From the NCBI GenBank assembly GCA_021186555.1, contig JAJKFL010000007.1, positions 4,907,249 to 4,971,248 of the forward strand: 64,000 nucleotides of DNA. Direction: 5' to 3'. This document shows positions 44,967 through 56,110 of the stretch, one piece after another. The position numbers were made by a program, and so were the translations under genes. Source of the stretch: Reticulitermes speratus. Taxonomy: Eukaryota > Arthropoda > Insecta > Blattodea > Rhinotermitidae. Under the pieces are notes generated by a model. The model searched no databases and was not told the origin of the DNA. It saw nothing but the letters and a program-made list of their open reading frames with translations. Position 1 is the stretch's first letter. Each line of letters starts with the position of its first letter.

Positions 44967-45860
44967 CCTCCATATTTTCTCCTCATCACTGTTCAGAAAT
45001 GCTCTTAGACTGTTTTCCTCACTTTAAACGACAGATCAGTTTTACGCCCATGCAAGGCAACAAGTATGTCATAATTGTGTGTAGCCTATTTTACACACAA
45101 ATGATGAGTGGAAGAGTGTCCTGAAATTTATAAAGCACACTTTATTCAAGTCTTCGTTTCTTGACATATTTTTAAATAGCTTTAACTGTAAAGATTTTGA
45201 TTTTCAATTGTATTGTGTTAATTATACACCACATGGAATAAAATTTGTGGATCATAATATATAAAAAGCCTATATATGTTTTATGTAATGCAACAAGTTT
45301 TCTTTACAATTTTTTTAGAACTTTATTAAATGTATGGTAATTTGATTAAAAGTGTCAGTCACGAGACAAAAATAAACTCGCCTCAGACCCTCTAGCGCAT
45401 ATGCAAAATTTAATCCAGATCCGTCTCTTACTTGCGTTTGGTGGTAACACACCACCCTTCGCAGTCGACATGGTTGGCACTCCTGCTGCGTATAGAGACG
45501 GCTGGGCTGCCCTTTTCGTCATGGTATTGAGCAGGTCATAGCGATTTTATTGTGGAATTTTCTCATATCATCTAGCCAAATTCATGAACAGGCTACGACA
45601 GCTTCCATCACAGCCTTCCTCATTCATTTACAGTCATTCTCATCACAGTGCAATGAACCAAGATTAAACGAGATTAATCATGCGGACGGACAAACAGGCT
45701 GACACGCATTTTCCTTTGTACACTAAGAGCAATCAACACATTACAATTCCAACGCAATTAAGTTATCCCTAAAAGGCGTGTTAGCCAAGTTTCCGAAACT
45801 CTTTGCGGGCAGCGATCGGTATGAAAATGTTAGTATTACATACCTGAATCAGTTAGTTAC

Positions 45861-45945
45861 CTGCGTCACACTACATGCGCGAAGTCCTGTACAGCACAAC
45901 GGAACACGCCGTCTGGACGGATTCACTTTCACTCTTGTCTCGTTG
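45861..45945 (-). other. Candidate noncoding first exon of gene 2
   Basis: From about 30 nt after a TATA box to a good donor, GACGCAG then GTAACT (exon end 45861). The stretch has no long reading frame but holds an ATG directly followed by TAG (45871-45876), a minimal start-stop upstream ORF. An intron of about 1.84 kb would join it to the acceptor at 44018. The pairing is inferred from position only. Confidence 0.4.
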
Positions 45946-45969
45946 CGTAACTTGACCTGAAGGGAGTGG

Positions 45970-45975
45970 TTTATA
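45970..45975 (-). promoter_or_regulatory. Candidate TATA box of gene 2
   Basis: TATAAA on the minus strand, about 30 nt upstream of the proposed start near 45945. A TCAG lies at 45957-45960, but it is too close to serve as the initiator for this TATA box. Confidence 0.4.
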
Positions 45976-46630
45976 TGCAACGTGCACCGAAAACAATGCA
46001 TACGCGGGGTTACCAAGTCCTCCGTGCCGTTTCCCATGCGCCTGTGTACCGTTACTACGAGTATATACCAGTCTTGCTGAGACCGCAAGCCGAACAAGTG
46101 AATGCTGCTCGCAGGACAAATCTTCGAAAACGCAGCACATTCAGAATTGCTCTTCCCCCAGCTGCTATCAACATACGTGAAGATAAACGCGTATCAAGCT
46201 ATAACCTTCCCAGAGCTTCTTGTATTAAAAGTACCTTAGAGCTCTCCAACTTATACAGAATGTTCTAGCAAAAAGAAGTCTTCTAGGAACGTCCCTTTTA
46301 ACAGAAGCTACTACACCGTCCGCAAAAGATAACGTCTATAAAAAGACTACGTACACACTGCCGAACTGATCCACTGCTCACTCTTTTTAAGTAAATATTT
46401 AGAGGTCACTACCATCCATGTATATATTTTAATGGCTATACTCGGGCCATTTGAACTACGAGAATATATGCATAAACGTACGAGTATATTATTGCTTATA
46501 AGAAATAATAAGTGATTATATGTCTTCAAAATTTTATAATTTTACATGACTTTCACCATGCATTTTCTATTCAATGTTTAATAACCAACTAAATGCACTT
46601 TCACTTTCAACTATTTAATATTTTACAAAT
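45976..46630. other. Upstream region of gene 2
   Basis: No repeats recognised. A 100-codon plus-strand frame (45966-46268) overlaps the proposed promoter and has no domain, so I treat it as chance. Confidence 0.45.
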
Positions 46631-46632
46631 TT

Positions 46633-46675
46633 CCCCTACATATGTTTGGGTCTGTACATAGACCATCATCAGGGG
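46633..46675 (-). ncRNA. Hammerhead-like motif, left arm of foldback (broken core)
   Basis: Minus strand: CCC, CTGATGA, T, helix GGTCT-loop-AGACC, then CAAA in place of GAAA, CATATGTA, GGG. Helix II is perfect, but the essential G of the core is replaced by C. Confidence 0.5.
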
Positions 46676-47208
46676 TTCCACAAACTACACTTTATTTACA
46701 TCCATATGTTCAATCTATCATCATATGCAGTCTAGTTCAATTCGGTTTTGTATGTGGGTTGCAATCACGTTTTTAAAAACACACATTAAAATAAATTGTG
46801 ACGTATATATAAAACACTGTATAATAAATTCTTAAAAGGCTCGTCAATGTTGTATATACAAGGTTAAAACGTCAGCATAGATATGTTTTCACACACCATT
46901 GGATAGCTGTTGCATTTTATCATGGTTTTGTATATTTTTGAGTTCGTATTTATAATGTGCTCTTTTCTTTTGTGTACTGTCTACCTGTCTTGTGGACTGT
47001 GTTGGACACAGTCCACAAGACAGGTAGACATTATAAATACGAACTCCAAAAAGAATTTATTATACAGTGTTTTATATATACGTCACAATTTATTTTAATG
47101 TGTGTTTTTAAAAAAGTGATTGCAACCTACATACAAAACCGAATTGAACTAGACTGCATATCATGATAGATTGAACATATGGATGTAAATAAAGTGTAGT
47201 TTGTGAAA

Positions 47209-47251
47209 CCCCTGATGATGGTCTATGTATATACCGAAACATATGTAGGGG
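47209..47251 (+). ncRNA. Hammerhead-like motif, right arm of foldback
   Basis: CCC, CTGATGA, T, a weaker helix GGT-loop-ACC, GAAACATATGTA, GGG. The core is intact here, while helix II is damaged, the reverse of the left arm. Confidence 0.5.
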
Positions 47252-47253
47252 AA

Positions 47254-48344
47254 TTGCATGCTAATGCCTAAACATGGTTGCTCAACTTCAGGTTTAAACA
47301 GACCTCTTGCAAAATTTTTACTTCTGTGCTTCCTGGACATCTGACCCTTGAAGCTGAGGCCAGTAGAATAAAAATATCTGTTTCATATATAAACATTGGT
47401 TCATTGCTAATGGTGGCTGGGGGGAGTGGAGAGAGAAGTGAAGGTAGTAAAGCAGTTTGTTTTCTTATCGACTCATCTGCGGTCGTCTTCGTCACGTCAT
47501 GTTATTACCAGTGCCAAAGGGCGCAGTAGGTGACGCAAAGTCGCCTCGGTAGATGGTAGAACCATAGAATACTCTGATCCATGACATAGAATGATATTCA
47601 TGTCTGTAGACATTTATTCGTGAAATCTGTGGCCGAAGACTTTGGACGCAATTGAGGGAGGTAGTCTATGACCATTGAGTTTCTAATCGTACCATTTATG
47701 ATTTGTTTAGGTATCCACTTTCAGTTGTCAGTTTTTGTGAATTGAAAATGCTGAAATTGGGGCCATGGTGTGTTTAGAATCACAGTAATGGTTTATGAAG
47801 AATCAGGACTTCACAGTTTGCAGGTAGGACTGAAATTTCGCTTGTTACGGTAATATTTGGGAATTCTGAAATGTATACGACTATAGATTGTGTGTGTTGT
47901 ATTCAGCCGGTTCTGCGGAATGGAACGAACCTTATATCTTGAGAAAGAATACTATATAGAAAACTGTATAACATAGGGCGTAAGCCCATTTATGATGATT
48001 CCGTTGATAAAGCCAAATTATTAGGTCGGTGGTTGATGTCAGGGTAGTGTTCTTTAATCCCCTAGCATCATGGTCGGTATGTGATTTTGGGAATGTGCAA
48101 CGTCAACACTTACGAAATTGCAGAGTGTAATATAGTTCGGGCCACTTTTTTCTAATTGCACAATAACATTCCAGGTAGGTTTTTTACTCCACAGAGCCCC
48201 ATGTTGATTACAGTAGGTTATTCTTTGGGTTAACTGGGCAAACTCATACTGTATGCAGCACCTTCCTATTTCAGATTTCCCATCTGCCACTCATAACAGC
48301 ATTATAACAATTCATCTCATTCCATCAACAAAATCCTGTACCAG
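47254..48344. other. No recognised feature
   Basis: No domain, splice-consistent exon or repeat end seen. Confidence 0.5.
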
Positions 48345-49065
48345 AATTTCACCAAGCATCCTGCATGCCCTACATGCTCTCCCAAGATCCCATTCCGCAG
48401 CTACATTTGCTGTGCTCCTTGGGCTTTGAAGGACTTTCTTACAAATTCTCTCCTCACAATTCTATCAGTGATAGCCCATGTCCATTAACCCTGCGTATTT
48501 CAACCCTGTCTCAACTCACACCATTTAATATGAATTTCTTAATACTTTTGCGTTTATATTGGGTACACTCATTAAACATTTGTCAGTTGCTCTTAATGTC
48601 TGTATGCCTCTCACTTTCATCATTTCTTTCTGTCTCTCCCTTCTCCTGAACTTCCTAGCTTTACCCCAAAATAAGTAAATTCTTTTACTGCCTCCAGTCT
48701 TTTGACAGTACACATATCAACATTCTCTGTCTTTCAGTTTTCCTCATTTGTTTAATGCTGTTACTTTAGTTTTATTAAGGTTGTATTTTACATTCCACTG
48801 ATTAAAATATTTCATCATCTGATCCATCCGCTTTAGTGAAGCATAGATGGGAAACGATCCAGTTGCCCAATCGTCATCAGGCAACAATGCCAACATAATT
48901 TGCTTTCCGGTTGCTTGTATGTGTGGGGTTTCTTCACCAATATAGGCTGTAATGTCATCTGTAAATATATTAAAACGATAAGGACCAAGACTGCAGCCTT
49001 GTCTGACACCAGTCTCCAGTTTCACCTCCATAACAACCCAGCACACAAAGTTTTGCATATATGGA
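48345..49065 (-). pseudogene. Decayed non-LTR reverse transcriptase, third family
   Basis: Minus strand shows KLETGVRQGCSLGPYRFNIF, then LPDDDWATGS in place of the catalytic F/Y-A-D-D, then MMKYFNQWNVKYNLNKTKV, and after frame breaks a thumb-like YFGVKLGSSGEGE stretch near 48650. The catalytic motif is altered and the frame is broken, so it is inactive. The upstream part is cut off by a G-run (49080-49100) and a SINE. Confidence 0.7.
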
Positions 49066-49103
49066 AGATGTACTGTACTGGGGGGGGGGGGGGGGGGGGG
49101 ATG

Positions 49104-50385
49104 ACAGAGGAAAAAACTTTGTGTCCCTGTCGTTACCATGAAGACATACAGGGGGAGCAGAGGTGTAGATCCACCCATTCTTAACCTCAGCATGAGGTGT
49201 AGGTGAATGGTCGACTTCATGCCCCACCCAATTTTCCCCTCGGAAGGAACCCCTGACCCTCATTGAATAGGAGGTTGTGTGGACCTCAGAGCTGGTCTGG
49301 GGGGAAGTGAAAAATCTGTTGCCTGTGCCAGGTTTCCAGCCCTGGATCCTCCAGGCTGTAGCCTAGTCACTGTGCCAACTACACTATCCTGGCTTATACT
49401 AGAAACATACATTTAGCAAGAAATTTGTATGGCCTTTAGAGAGAGAAAATAAGAGGTTGGAGAAGGTTGAATCAGGATAGGTTTCAGTATTGATTTTATG
49501 CAAGATGAAGCCTCTTCTCCTCCTCTTCCTCCCCTACACAATCTCTGTTTGACACTCCATAAACATGCACTGTGCTGCATGTTTTGACTCCATGTCATCC
49601 TCGAACACAACGTACAAAATGTTAGTCACCCCCTGGTTTTTTACATTAGAATTCATAATTGGCACTTCTTGCCAAATATCACTGCCAGACTTCATGAAGT
49701 CAAACAGGATTAGGTGTAGCAGGTGTGAGTGAGATGAGAAATGCACATGAAATTTTAGTTGGAATACCTTAAGGGAATAGACCACTTGAGAGGCCTGGGT
49801 ATAAATTGGAGGATGAGGTTAAAAGTCACCTTCAGGAAATGGAGTATTGCAGTGTGGTGTGTGGTGGGACTGTATTGTTGAAACAGGCAGTTTTGTTAGT
49901 ATGCTGTGACAGGTCACGTCTAGAAGACTGATACAAATGGCTGGTACCTTCTTGGCAACAGTGTTCCTAGGATATGCCCAGTGATTTATTGTGACACTGG
50001 CATGTGGACCATCCAGTGACCAACGACCAAGGTTCAGATTGGCAGCCTTTGACTGAGAGCACATTTGGATCCCAATTTTGTAAGATCATTGGTTTTGTTT
50101 TAACTACTTTTGGAGTTTAAAGCAAACAAGCAGGATTAGAGTTTTCTGGCACAGACTTCGGCTGTGTCATGGCTGCAAGATATCCTTTAGAAAGTGCAGG
50201 CAAAGCATGTTTACAGATTAGGGCCCCAGGGTTTGTTGGAATTCCCCATTTTGTTAGCTTAAGGCTTAGCATGTCTTGTTCTAGGGGCTGATTTTTTCCT
50301 GAAGATGGGTTTTCTGTTGGATGTACGAACCTTTAGTTTTGAATTCTAGTTTTACCTGATGTTTACACTGTTCTGGCTTTGATGT
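49104..50385. repeat. Duplicated block A1
   Basis: About 1.28 kb nearly identical to 58680-59965, including a family 2-related SINE (minus, about 49118-49398) and otherwise single-copy sequence. Differences are mostly single bases and 3-bp indels (AGG, TCC). Confidence 0.88.
49118..49398 (-). mobile_element. SINE family 2-related copy inside block A1
   Basis: Minus strand: AGCCAGGATAGTGTAGTTGG head, a worn B box in GGGCTGGAAACCTGG, then the body. The same copy was carried along in block A2 (58690-58975). Confidence 0.75.
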
Positions 50386-50998
50386 GAGCAGTGTTTGAAG
50401 TTGAGGGTTATATTTAGCAGTGCCATAGGTACCACACAACAATAGTAAGTAACGTAAGGTGCCCACGAGCCCATCTTAATGTGTTTTCTTACACTAACTG
50501 AACACCACCCACTATTCGTGCGATTTCGTAACAACTGAAGTTGGTGCGAATAAGATCGAGCGTTGCCAACCATATCATAATAACAGCTCACACAAACTTC
50601 TGCCACAGAGCGCGAAATTTAATATTTTACTTTATGTTAGTCTGTTTTGTTAGATAATTTTCATAGGTTAACATAATTTGGCGACTTCTTCGCCTATCAT
50701 AAATTCATTAATAAACGCCCAAAACTTGGGTGTGACAGTTTTGGGAAGAGAAGCACAGTTGTTCATTGGTAGATTCCCAGAGCTGATACGCAGTGGAGAA
50801 CAGTTATTTCAATTGAATATTTTTATTGTGAATTTGATAATTTCTCAAATTAATCAACGATTTTAGGGATGCAGACATTGAATAGGCACGTCGGATTTCT
50901 TGAACCAAAAAAGTTACAAGCTTATGCTGTAAACCTATGTGAATATCTCCGCCATTCATTGTGACATTTGCTTTAGAATATGCTATGGGGAAACTTTA

Positions 50999-51534
50999 TA
51001 CAGAACTGTAATTTTGCCTGGTGTTTTGTATGGGTGTGAGACTTGGTCTCTCACACTGAGGGAGGAACATAGGCTGAGGGAGTTTGAGAATAGGGTGCTG
51101 AGGAGGATATTTGGGCCTAAGAGGGACGAGGTAACAGGGGAGTGGAGAAGACTACATAACGAGGAACTTAATGATCTGTACTCATCACCAAATATTTTTT
51201 GGGTGATCAAATGAAGAAGAATGAGGTGGGCGGGGTATGTAGCACGTATGGGTGAGGGGAGAGGTGCATATAGGGTTTTGGTGGTGAGACCTGAGGGAAG
51301 GAGACCACTTGGAAGACCCAGGCGTAGATGGGAGGATAATATTAAAATGTATCTTCAAGAAGTGGAATGGGGGGACATGGACTGGATTGATATGGCTCAG
51401 GATAGGGACAGGTGGCGAGCTCTTGTGAGTGCGGTAATGAACCTTCGGGTTCCACAAAACTGCGGGGAATTTCTTGACTAGCTGACGACCTGCTAGCTTC
51501 TCAAGAAGGACTCTGCTCCATGGAGTTTGTTAGT
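50999..51534 (+). mobile_element. TTAG-tailed LINE inserted in duplicated block B1
   Basis: Same family as 29082-29588. The reverse transcriptase C-terminal part reads LPGVLYGCETWSLTLREEHR and, after one TGA at 51212-51214, [17 protein letters not shown] and on to EFLD. Flanks are TATGGGGAAACTTTA (50984-50998) and TATGAGGAAGCTTTA (51535-51549), a 15-bp duplication with two mismatches. The sister block B2 has the empty site at 55209-55223. Confidence 0.88.
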
Positions 51535-51785
51535 TATGAGGAAGCTTTAAGCCAAGTTATCGGAAACAAAAAAGCAGGAAAATTGGTGAACTGTGTGTGG
51601 AATGGTAGTATCGAATATTATCGAAGTCTAATGGACATTTTTCTCTCAGTTCCCCGCAGGCGCAGTGCTACACTACGCACGTACCGTAGGCTGTAAGTAG
51701 ATGACAGCACAGTCGGAATGTGATGTCATTTCCTGTCGCAATTGTCCACGGATTAACATTAACTGCACGTCTCATTCACACTGCG

Positions 51786-51822
51786 TTCAGTACGATGTCG
51801 TTGTGCTGTGGACATCGGAGAG
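51786..51822 (+). promoter_or_regulatory. Possible initiator and first-exon donor in block B1
   Basis: An arthropod initiator TCAGT (51786-51790) is followed by ATGTCGTTGTGCTGTGGACA and a strong donor, GAGAG then GTGAGTG. In B2 the initiator and donor are kept (around 55607-55645), but the ATG has become ATA. No downstream exon was found, so this is only a candidate. Confidence 0.25.
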
Positions 51823-52300
51823 GTGAGTGTGCGTGGTTGCAGGAGGTGTAGTTTAATGTCCCAATTCCAGGGTTTTATCATGTGAATAGAGTCAGACGTA
51901 TGGGCTGTTGGATGTTTCTAGACTTCAGGTTATTAAACTATGCATCGCAATGAAAATAATTTCTATGGCGTATGAGTTTTCGTTGCATAATGTATCAGTA
52001 TTTTATCATATGTTGAAAAACTTTATTGGCGGTTTCGTGATTAATTGTAGGTCTTTATGTGTAAAGTAAGTATCTTATTTTATGATTTTATTTTGAAGAT
52101 TACCAGTTAAGTACGCATATCGAGTGACTGTCGTAATCAAAGAATGCTGTGAATATGTGCACGCGGTAGCCTCCATTTTGTCACGTTATAGGTAGGGTTT
52201 CCATGTTGTCCGTTACTGGTTTACTCAGTCAATCAGTGTAATTGTGTTTCGTCGGTGCAGGGGATTCAGAATTAATTTCTGTGTTCGTAATAACCATTCT

Positions 52301-54882
52301 GTTTCATAATGAAGGCGACTTTGTGGTGCACATAGAGTCGGAAGTATTGGCGATAAATGCTTCTAGAACTCGGGTTATACCGTTATTTAAAGATTCAAAT
52401 TGTGGTGAATTGGGAGTGGTGTGCTTATTGAGATGGGTCAGTTTCGGGTTAATGACTTTAAGATTTCACAATTAATTACAGAAGGAAGATTAATTTATGA
52501 ATTGTTAGCATTGTCTGTGCATTGTGTGAGAGGAAAAAAGTATTAAACTATTGATGAGAGAATCTGTAGTTCACTGGTGTTCGAAAATAATGCGTCATAC
52601 TGAAAGAAATTTGGCGGCTTGTGTTGGTTGTGTAATTCTGTATCAGTTCATTATAAGATGTCTATGCAATGAAAAGGTATGCTGCACCCCAGAATGGGCT
52701 TAAAAGCATGAAAATAGTGGGAAGAAAACATAAAGTTGACAGTGTATGTAGACACATCTCTGCTGCATTTGACAGAGACAGAACTATGTGCTGAGAAATA
52801 TCTGCTGTGATTGCTCTATTTTATTGGGATGGTGGGAAGGAGTGGCCATCTTGCAGGAACATTTAATATACACTGTTGGTATAACTAATTGTACATCAAA
52901 ATTATTTCCCCCTGCCGTCATGTTCCTCTTAAGAACAGCTGATATCATTAACTTTTTGCACATCAGTATCAAAAACATTTACAGTTGTAATCTTTTGTTA
53001 AGTAAAAAGCCATGTGTTTAGTGTCTATGCCACTCGAGCGACACAAAATTGAAGCATTTGGAGCCTCACAGGTGTTGCTGTGGCCAGTTCTTCCACACTG
53101 CAGTCTTGTAGTAGGCTACTGAGTGTGTAAGAACGTCAGTAGTGTGGCATTAAATAGTATCTCTGTAACAGAATATTTGTATTAACGTCTAACGAATTGT
53201 GACGATGGTATATGGTCATAGAGGTGACTGAATTTTGGACATGTGCGTTGTTCATATGCAGATCTTATAATTCACTTTTGTCCCCAGGTGACCTGTTTTG
53301 AATAAACGTTCTTGGTCTTGACTCAGTTAAGTATCCAGGGATTGAGACTAGCACTTTCTAGGTGGCCATTGAAGCAACCAGGAAAATCTTTGTTTCCAAG
53401 GTTGTGCACAGTGATGTTGAAATGTGCAGTATCATTGTTATTCAAACTGGTTTTATTTAACTTTGAGGTTTCCAACGTTGGTGTGTGGTCATATTTGTGA
53501 TTGAAATGTTGGGCGTATTCCACAGCCCACTTGTAATTAATGAAGTTCATGTATCTCTGACAGGTGAGTTCTGACATTATGAAACACACACATTCCCCGG
53601 GCTGGAGTTTATTCTGTGTCCAGGGTTGGAGACTGGCCCTTTCTAATGTTGTGGTACAGTGGACAGTGTCAACAATTTGTCACCACAGTAGTTTCATACT
53701 TCACATTGAATGTGTTCATTAGGATGCCTCTGTGGGTGCTATAATGATTGGTAATTGTTTGTTGACAGTGCTGGAAGTTGCAGTGTGATATGGGTGTCGT
53801 CAAATTAAGATGCTACAGCACGGATCATCACAGAAGGCGGATAGATGGGTTTCACGTGCAGCAGTCATTAAAACCTGTCCTATCTTGTGCCTGTTCCCCC
53901 ATTTCAGAATAAGTACATGTTGTGGTGGTGGGTGGGATGTTGTCTTTATTCACATTAAACAATCAGTTTGTGTTTGCATGAAAGGCTGTGCACAGTGTGG
54001 TAGGAAATGTTGTTTTGGTCCTAGAACACACCTTGTACTTGTTCCACTGTGATTCCCAGCCGAATCCCTCAAGCCTACAATGACAGCGCGTTGCATCTAC
54101 GAGAGTCTGAAGTAGAGGTATGTTGCATTACCTCGTCATTCCTGTCCTGTTTCATTATAAGCTGTTTGTATCCATGATTTAATGGCCTGTGAGGTAACTT
54201 AACATGACAATGTTTAGTGATCTCCAGATGCAGGATTTGACTGGGTGAACTGAAATGCTTGGAATTGTTGCACTGTAAGTGATTGCAGATATGTAGTTTT
54301 ATATCTAATGACAGAATCTTCATTTGTAGTAATTATTGTTAGTACACTGACATGAGTCATTAGTCTGAATATTACAAGTATCTTCAACAGAAGTGAAATG
54401 GTTTGGTATTTATTATTGCATAATGCCGATTTATATAGGCTTGTGATGCCAGCTTGAGATGTTAGCAGTTGATTTATGAACAACTGTATTTTTGACTTGT
54501 GCAAATACTATGTACAGATTGGATTTTTTTTAACATACTCTGGTTATGAACAGTTATTAACACTGCAACGTTGTACTGAATCCAGTCTCAGTAACTCCTA
54601 CATGTGAGACTTTGTAATTAGAGTAACACAACATTCTCGGCTGGAAGTTTATCTGTATTCAGGGTTGGAGATACCGTTTCTAATGTCATGCGAATGTTAG
54701 TTCAATGGAACATGTTGATATACTTCACTTAGTTACTACGCATGGAAAGTGATGCAGTGAATGGTATCCATTAGCTATGTGGAGTTGTCAACATTCTTAA
54801 AATCCATGATGGTTACAAAGATGAGTAATGAAAGTCTCCAGAAAACAGGCTTTAAAATGTGGTGTATGGTGTAATAATTTTT
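52301..54882. other. Unique sequence between blocks B1 and B2
   Basis: No repeat family from the rest of the window is visible here. Short frames such as 53810-54052 show nothing recognisable. Confidence 0.5.
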
Positions 54883-56110
54883 TATAGGTTAACATAATTT
54901 GGCAACTTCTTCGCCTATCATAAATTCATTAATAAACGCCCAAAACTTCGGAGTGACATAATTTTGGGAAGAGAAGCACAGTTGTTCAGTGGTAGATTCC
55001 CAATGCTGATACAAATTGGAGAACATTTTATCTAAATGTAATATTTGTATTGTGAATTTGATAATTTCTCAAATTAATCAACGATTTTAGGGATGCAAAC
55101 ATTGAATAAGTACGTCAGGTTTCTTGAACCAAAATGATACAAGCGTATGCCGTAAACCTATGTGAATATCTCCGCCTTTGGGTTTTTGACATTCGCTTTA
55201 GAATATGCTATGAGGAAGCTTCAAGCACCCGTGGAGGGGTTGGGTGTAATGGGACGCATCGGCTAAAGTAACGGTGGCCAACGGTGAGGAGACATTGAGT
55301 AAATTAGAAGTAATAAAAACTACAAGAGAAATTCGACAGGTAAATCCATACGAAATTACGTTACTATTCTGGCTATCGGAATCAAAACGTCAGGAACATT
55401 GGAGGGCTGTATGGGGAAAATGGTAGTATTGAATATTATCGAAGTCTAATGGACATTTTTCTCTCAGTTCCCCGCAGGCGCAGTGGTACACTACGCACAT
55501 ACTGTAGGCTGTAAGTAGATGACAGCACAGTCGGAATGTGATGTCATTTCCTGTCGCAATTGTCCACGGATTAACATTAAGTGCACCGTCTCATTCACAC
55601 TGCGTTCAGTACGATATCATTGTGCTGTGGACATCGGAGAGGTGAGTGTGCGTGGTTGCAGGAGGTGTAGTTTAATGTCCCACTTCCAGGGTTTTATCAT
55701 GTTAATAGAGTCAGACGTATGGGCTGTTGGATGTTTCAAGACTTCAGGTATTAAACTATGATCACAATGAATATAATTTCTATGGCGTATGAGTTTTCGT
55801 TGCATAATGTATCAGTATTTTATCATATGTTGAAAAACCGTTATTGGCGAGTTTCGTGATTAATTGAGGTCTTTATGTGTAAAGTTAGCATTTATTTTAA
55901 GATTATATTTTGAAGATTACCAGTTAAGTACACATATCGAGTGACTGTCGTAATCAAAGAATGCTGTGAATATGTGCACGCGGTAGCCTCCATTTTGTCA
56001 CGTAATAGGTAGGGTTTCCATGTTGTCAGTTACTGGTTTACTCAGTCAGATCAGTGTAATTGTGTTTCATGGTGCAGGAGATTCAGAATTAATTTCTGTG
56101 TTCATAACAT
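54883..56110. repeat. Duplicated block B2
   Basis: Sister of B1 without the LINE. The match begins with TAGGTTAACATAATTTGGC and ends at CAGAATTAATTTCTGTGTTC. It runs directly into the 142-bp satellite array. Confidence 0.85.

Larger units (their letters stand above)
46631..47253. mobile_element. 620-bp foldback element with hammerhead-like motifs at both ends
   Basis: Outer arms 46631-46828 and 47056-47253 (198 bp each) are about 95% inverted-identical by eye. Inside, GTCTACCTGTCTTGTGGACT begins a perfect 24-bp hairpin (46979-47002 with 47006-47029, 3-nt loop), flanked by a further paired AGTTCGTATTTATAAT stretch. Only about 100 nt near 46837-46939 lack a partner. No reading frame of note. 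The arms end in hammerhead-like motifs facing outwards. It may be an inverted double of a Penelope-like terminal unit. Confidence 0.85.
50656..52300. repeat. Duplicated block B1
   Basis: Matches 54883-56110, apart from the LINE at 50999-51534 and a replaced segment after it (51550-51620 against 55224-55420). About 93% identity by eye. Confidence 0.85.

Noticed and set aside
45966..46268. A 100-residue protein on the plus strand upstream of gene 2
   Set aside because: No domain, signal peptide or splice support, and it overlaps the proposed promoter.
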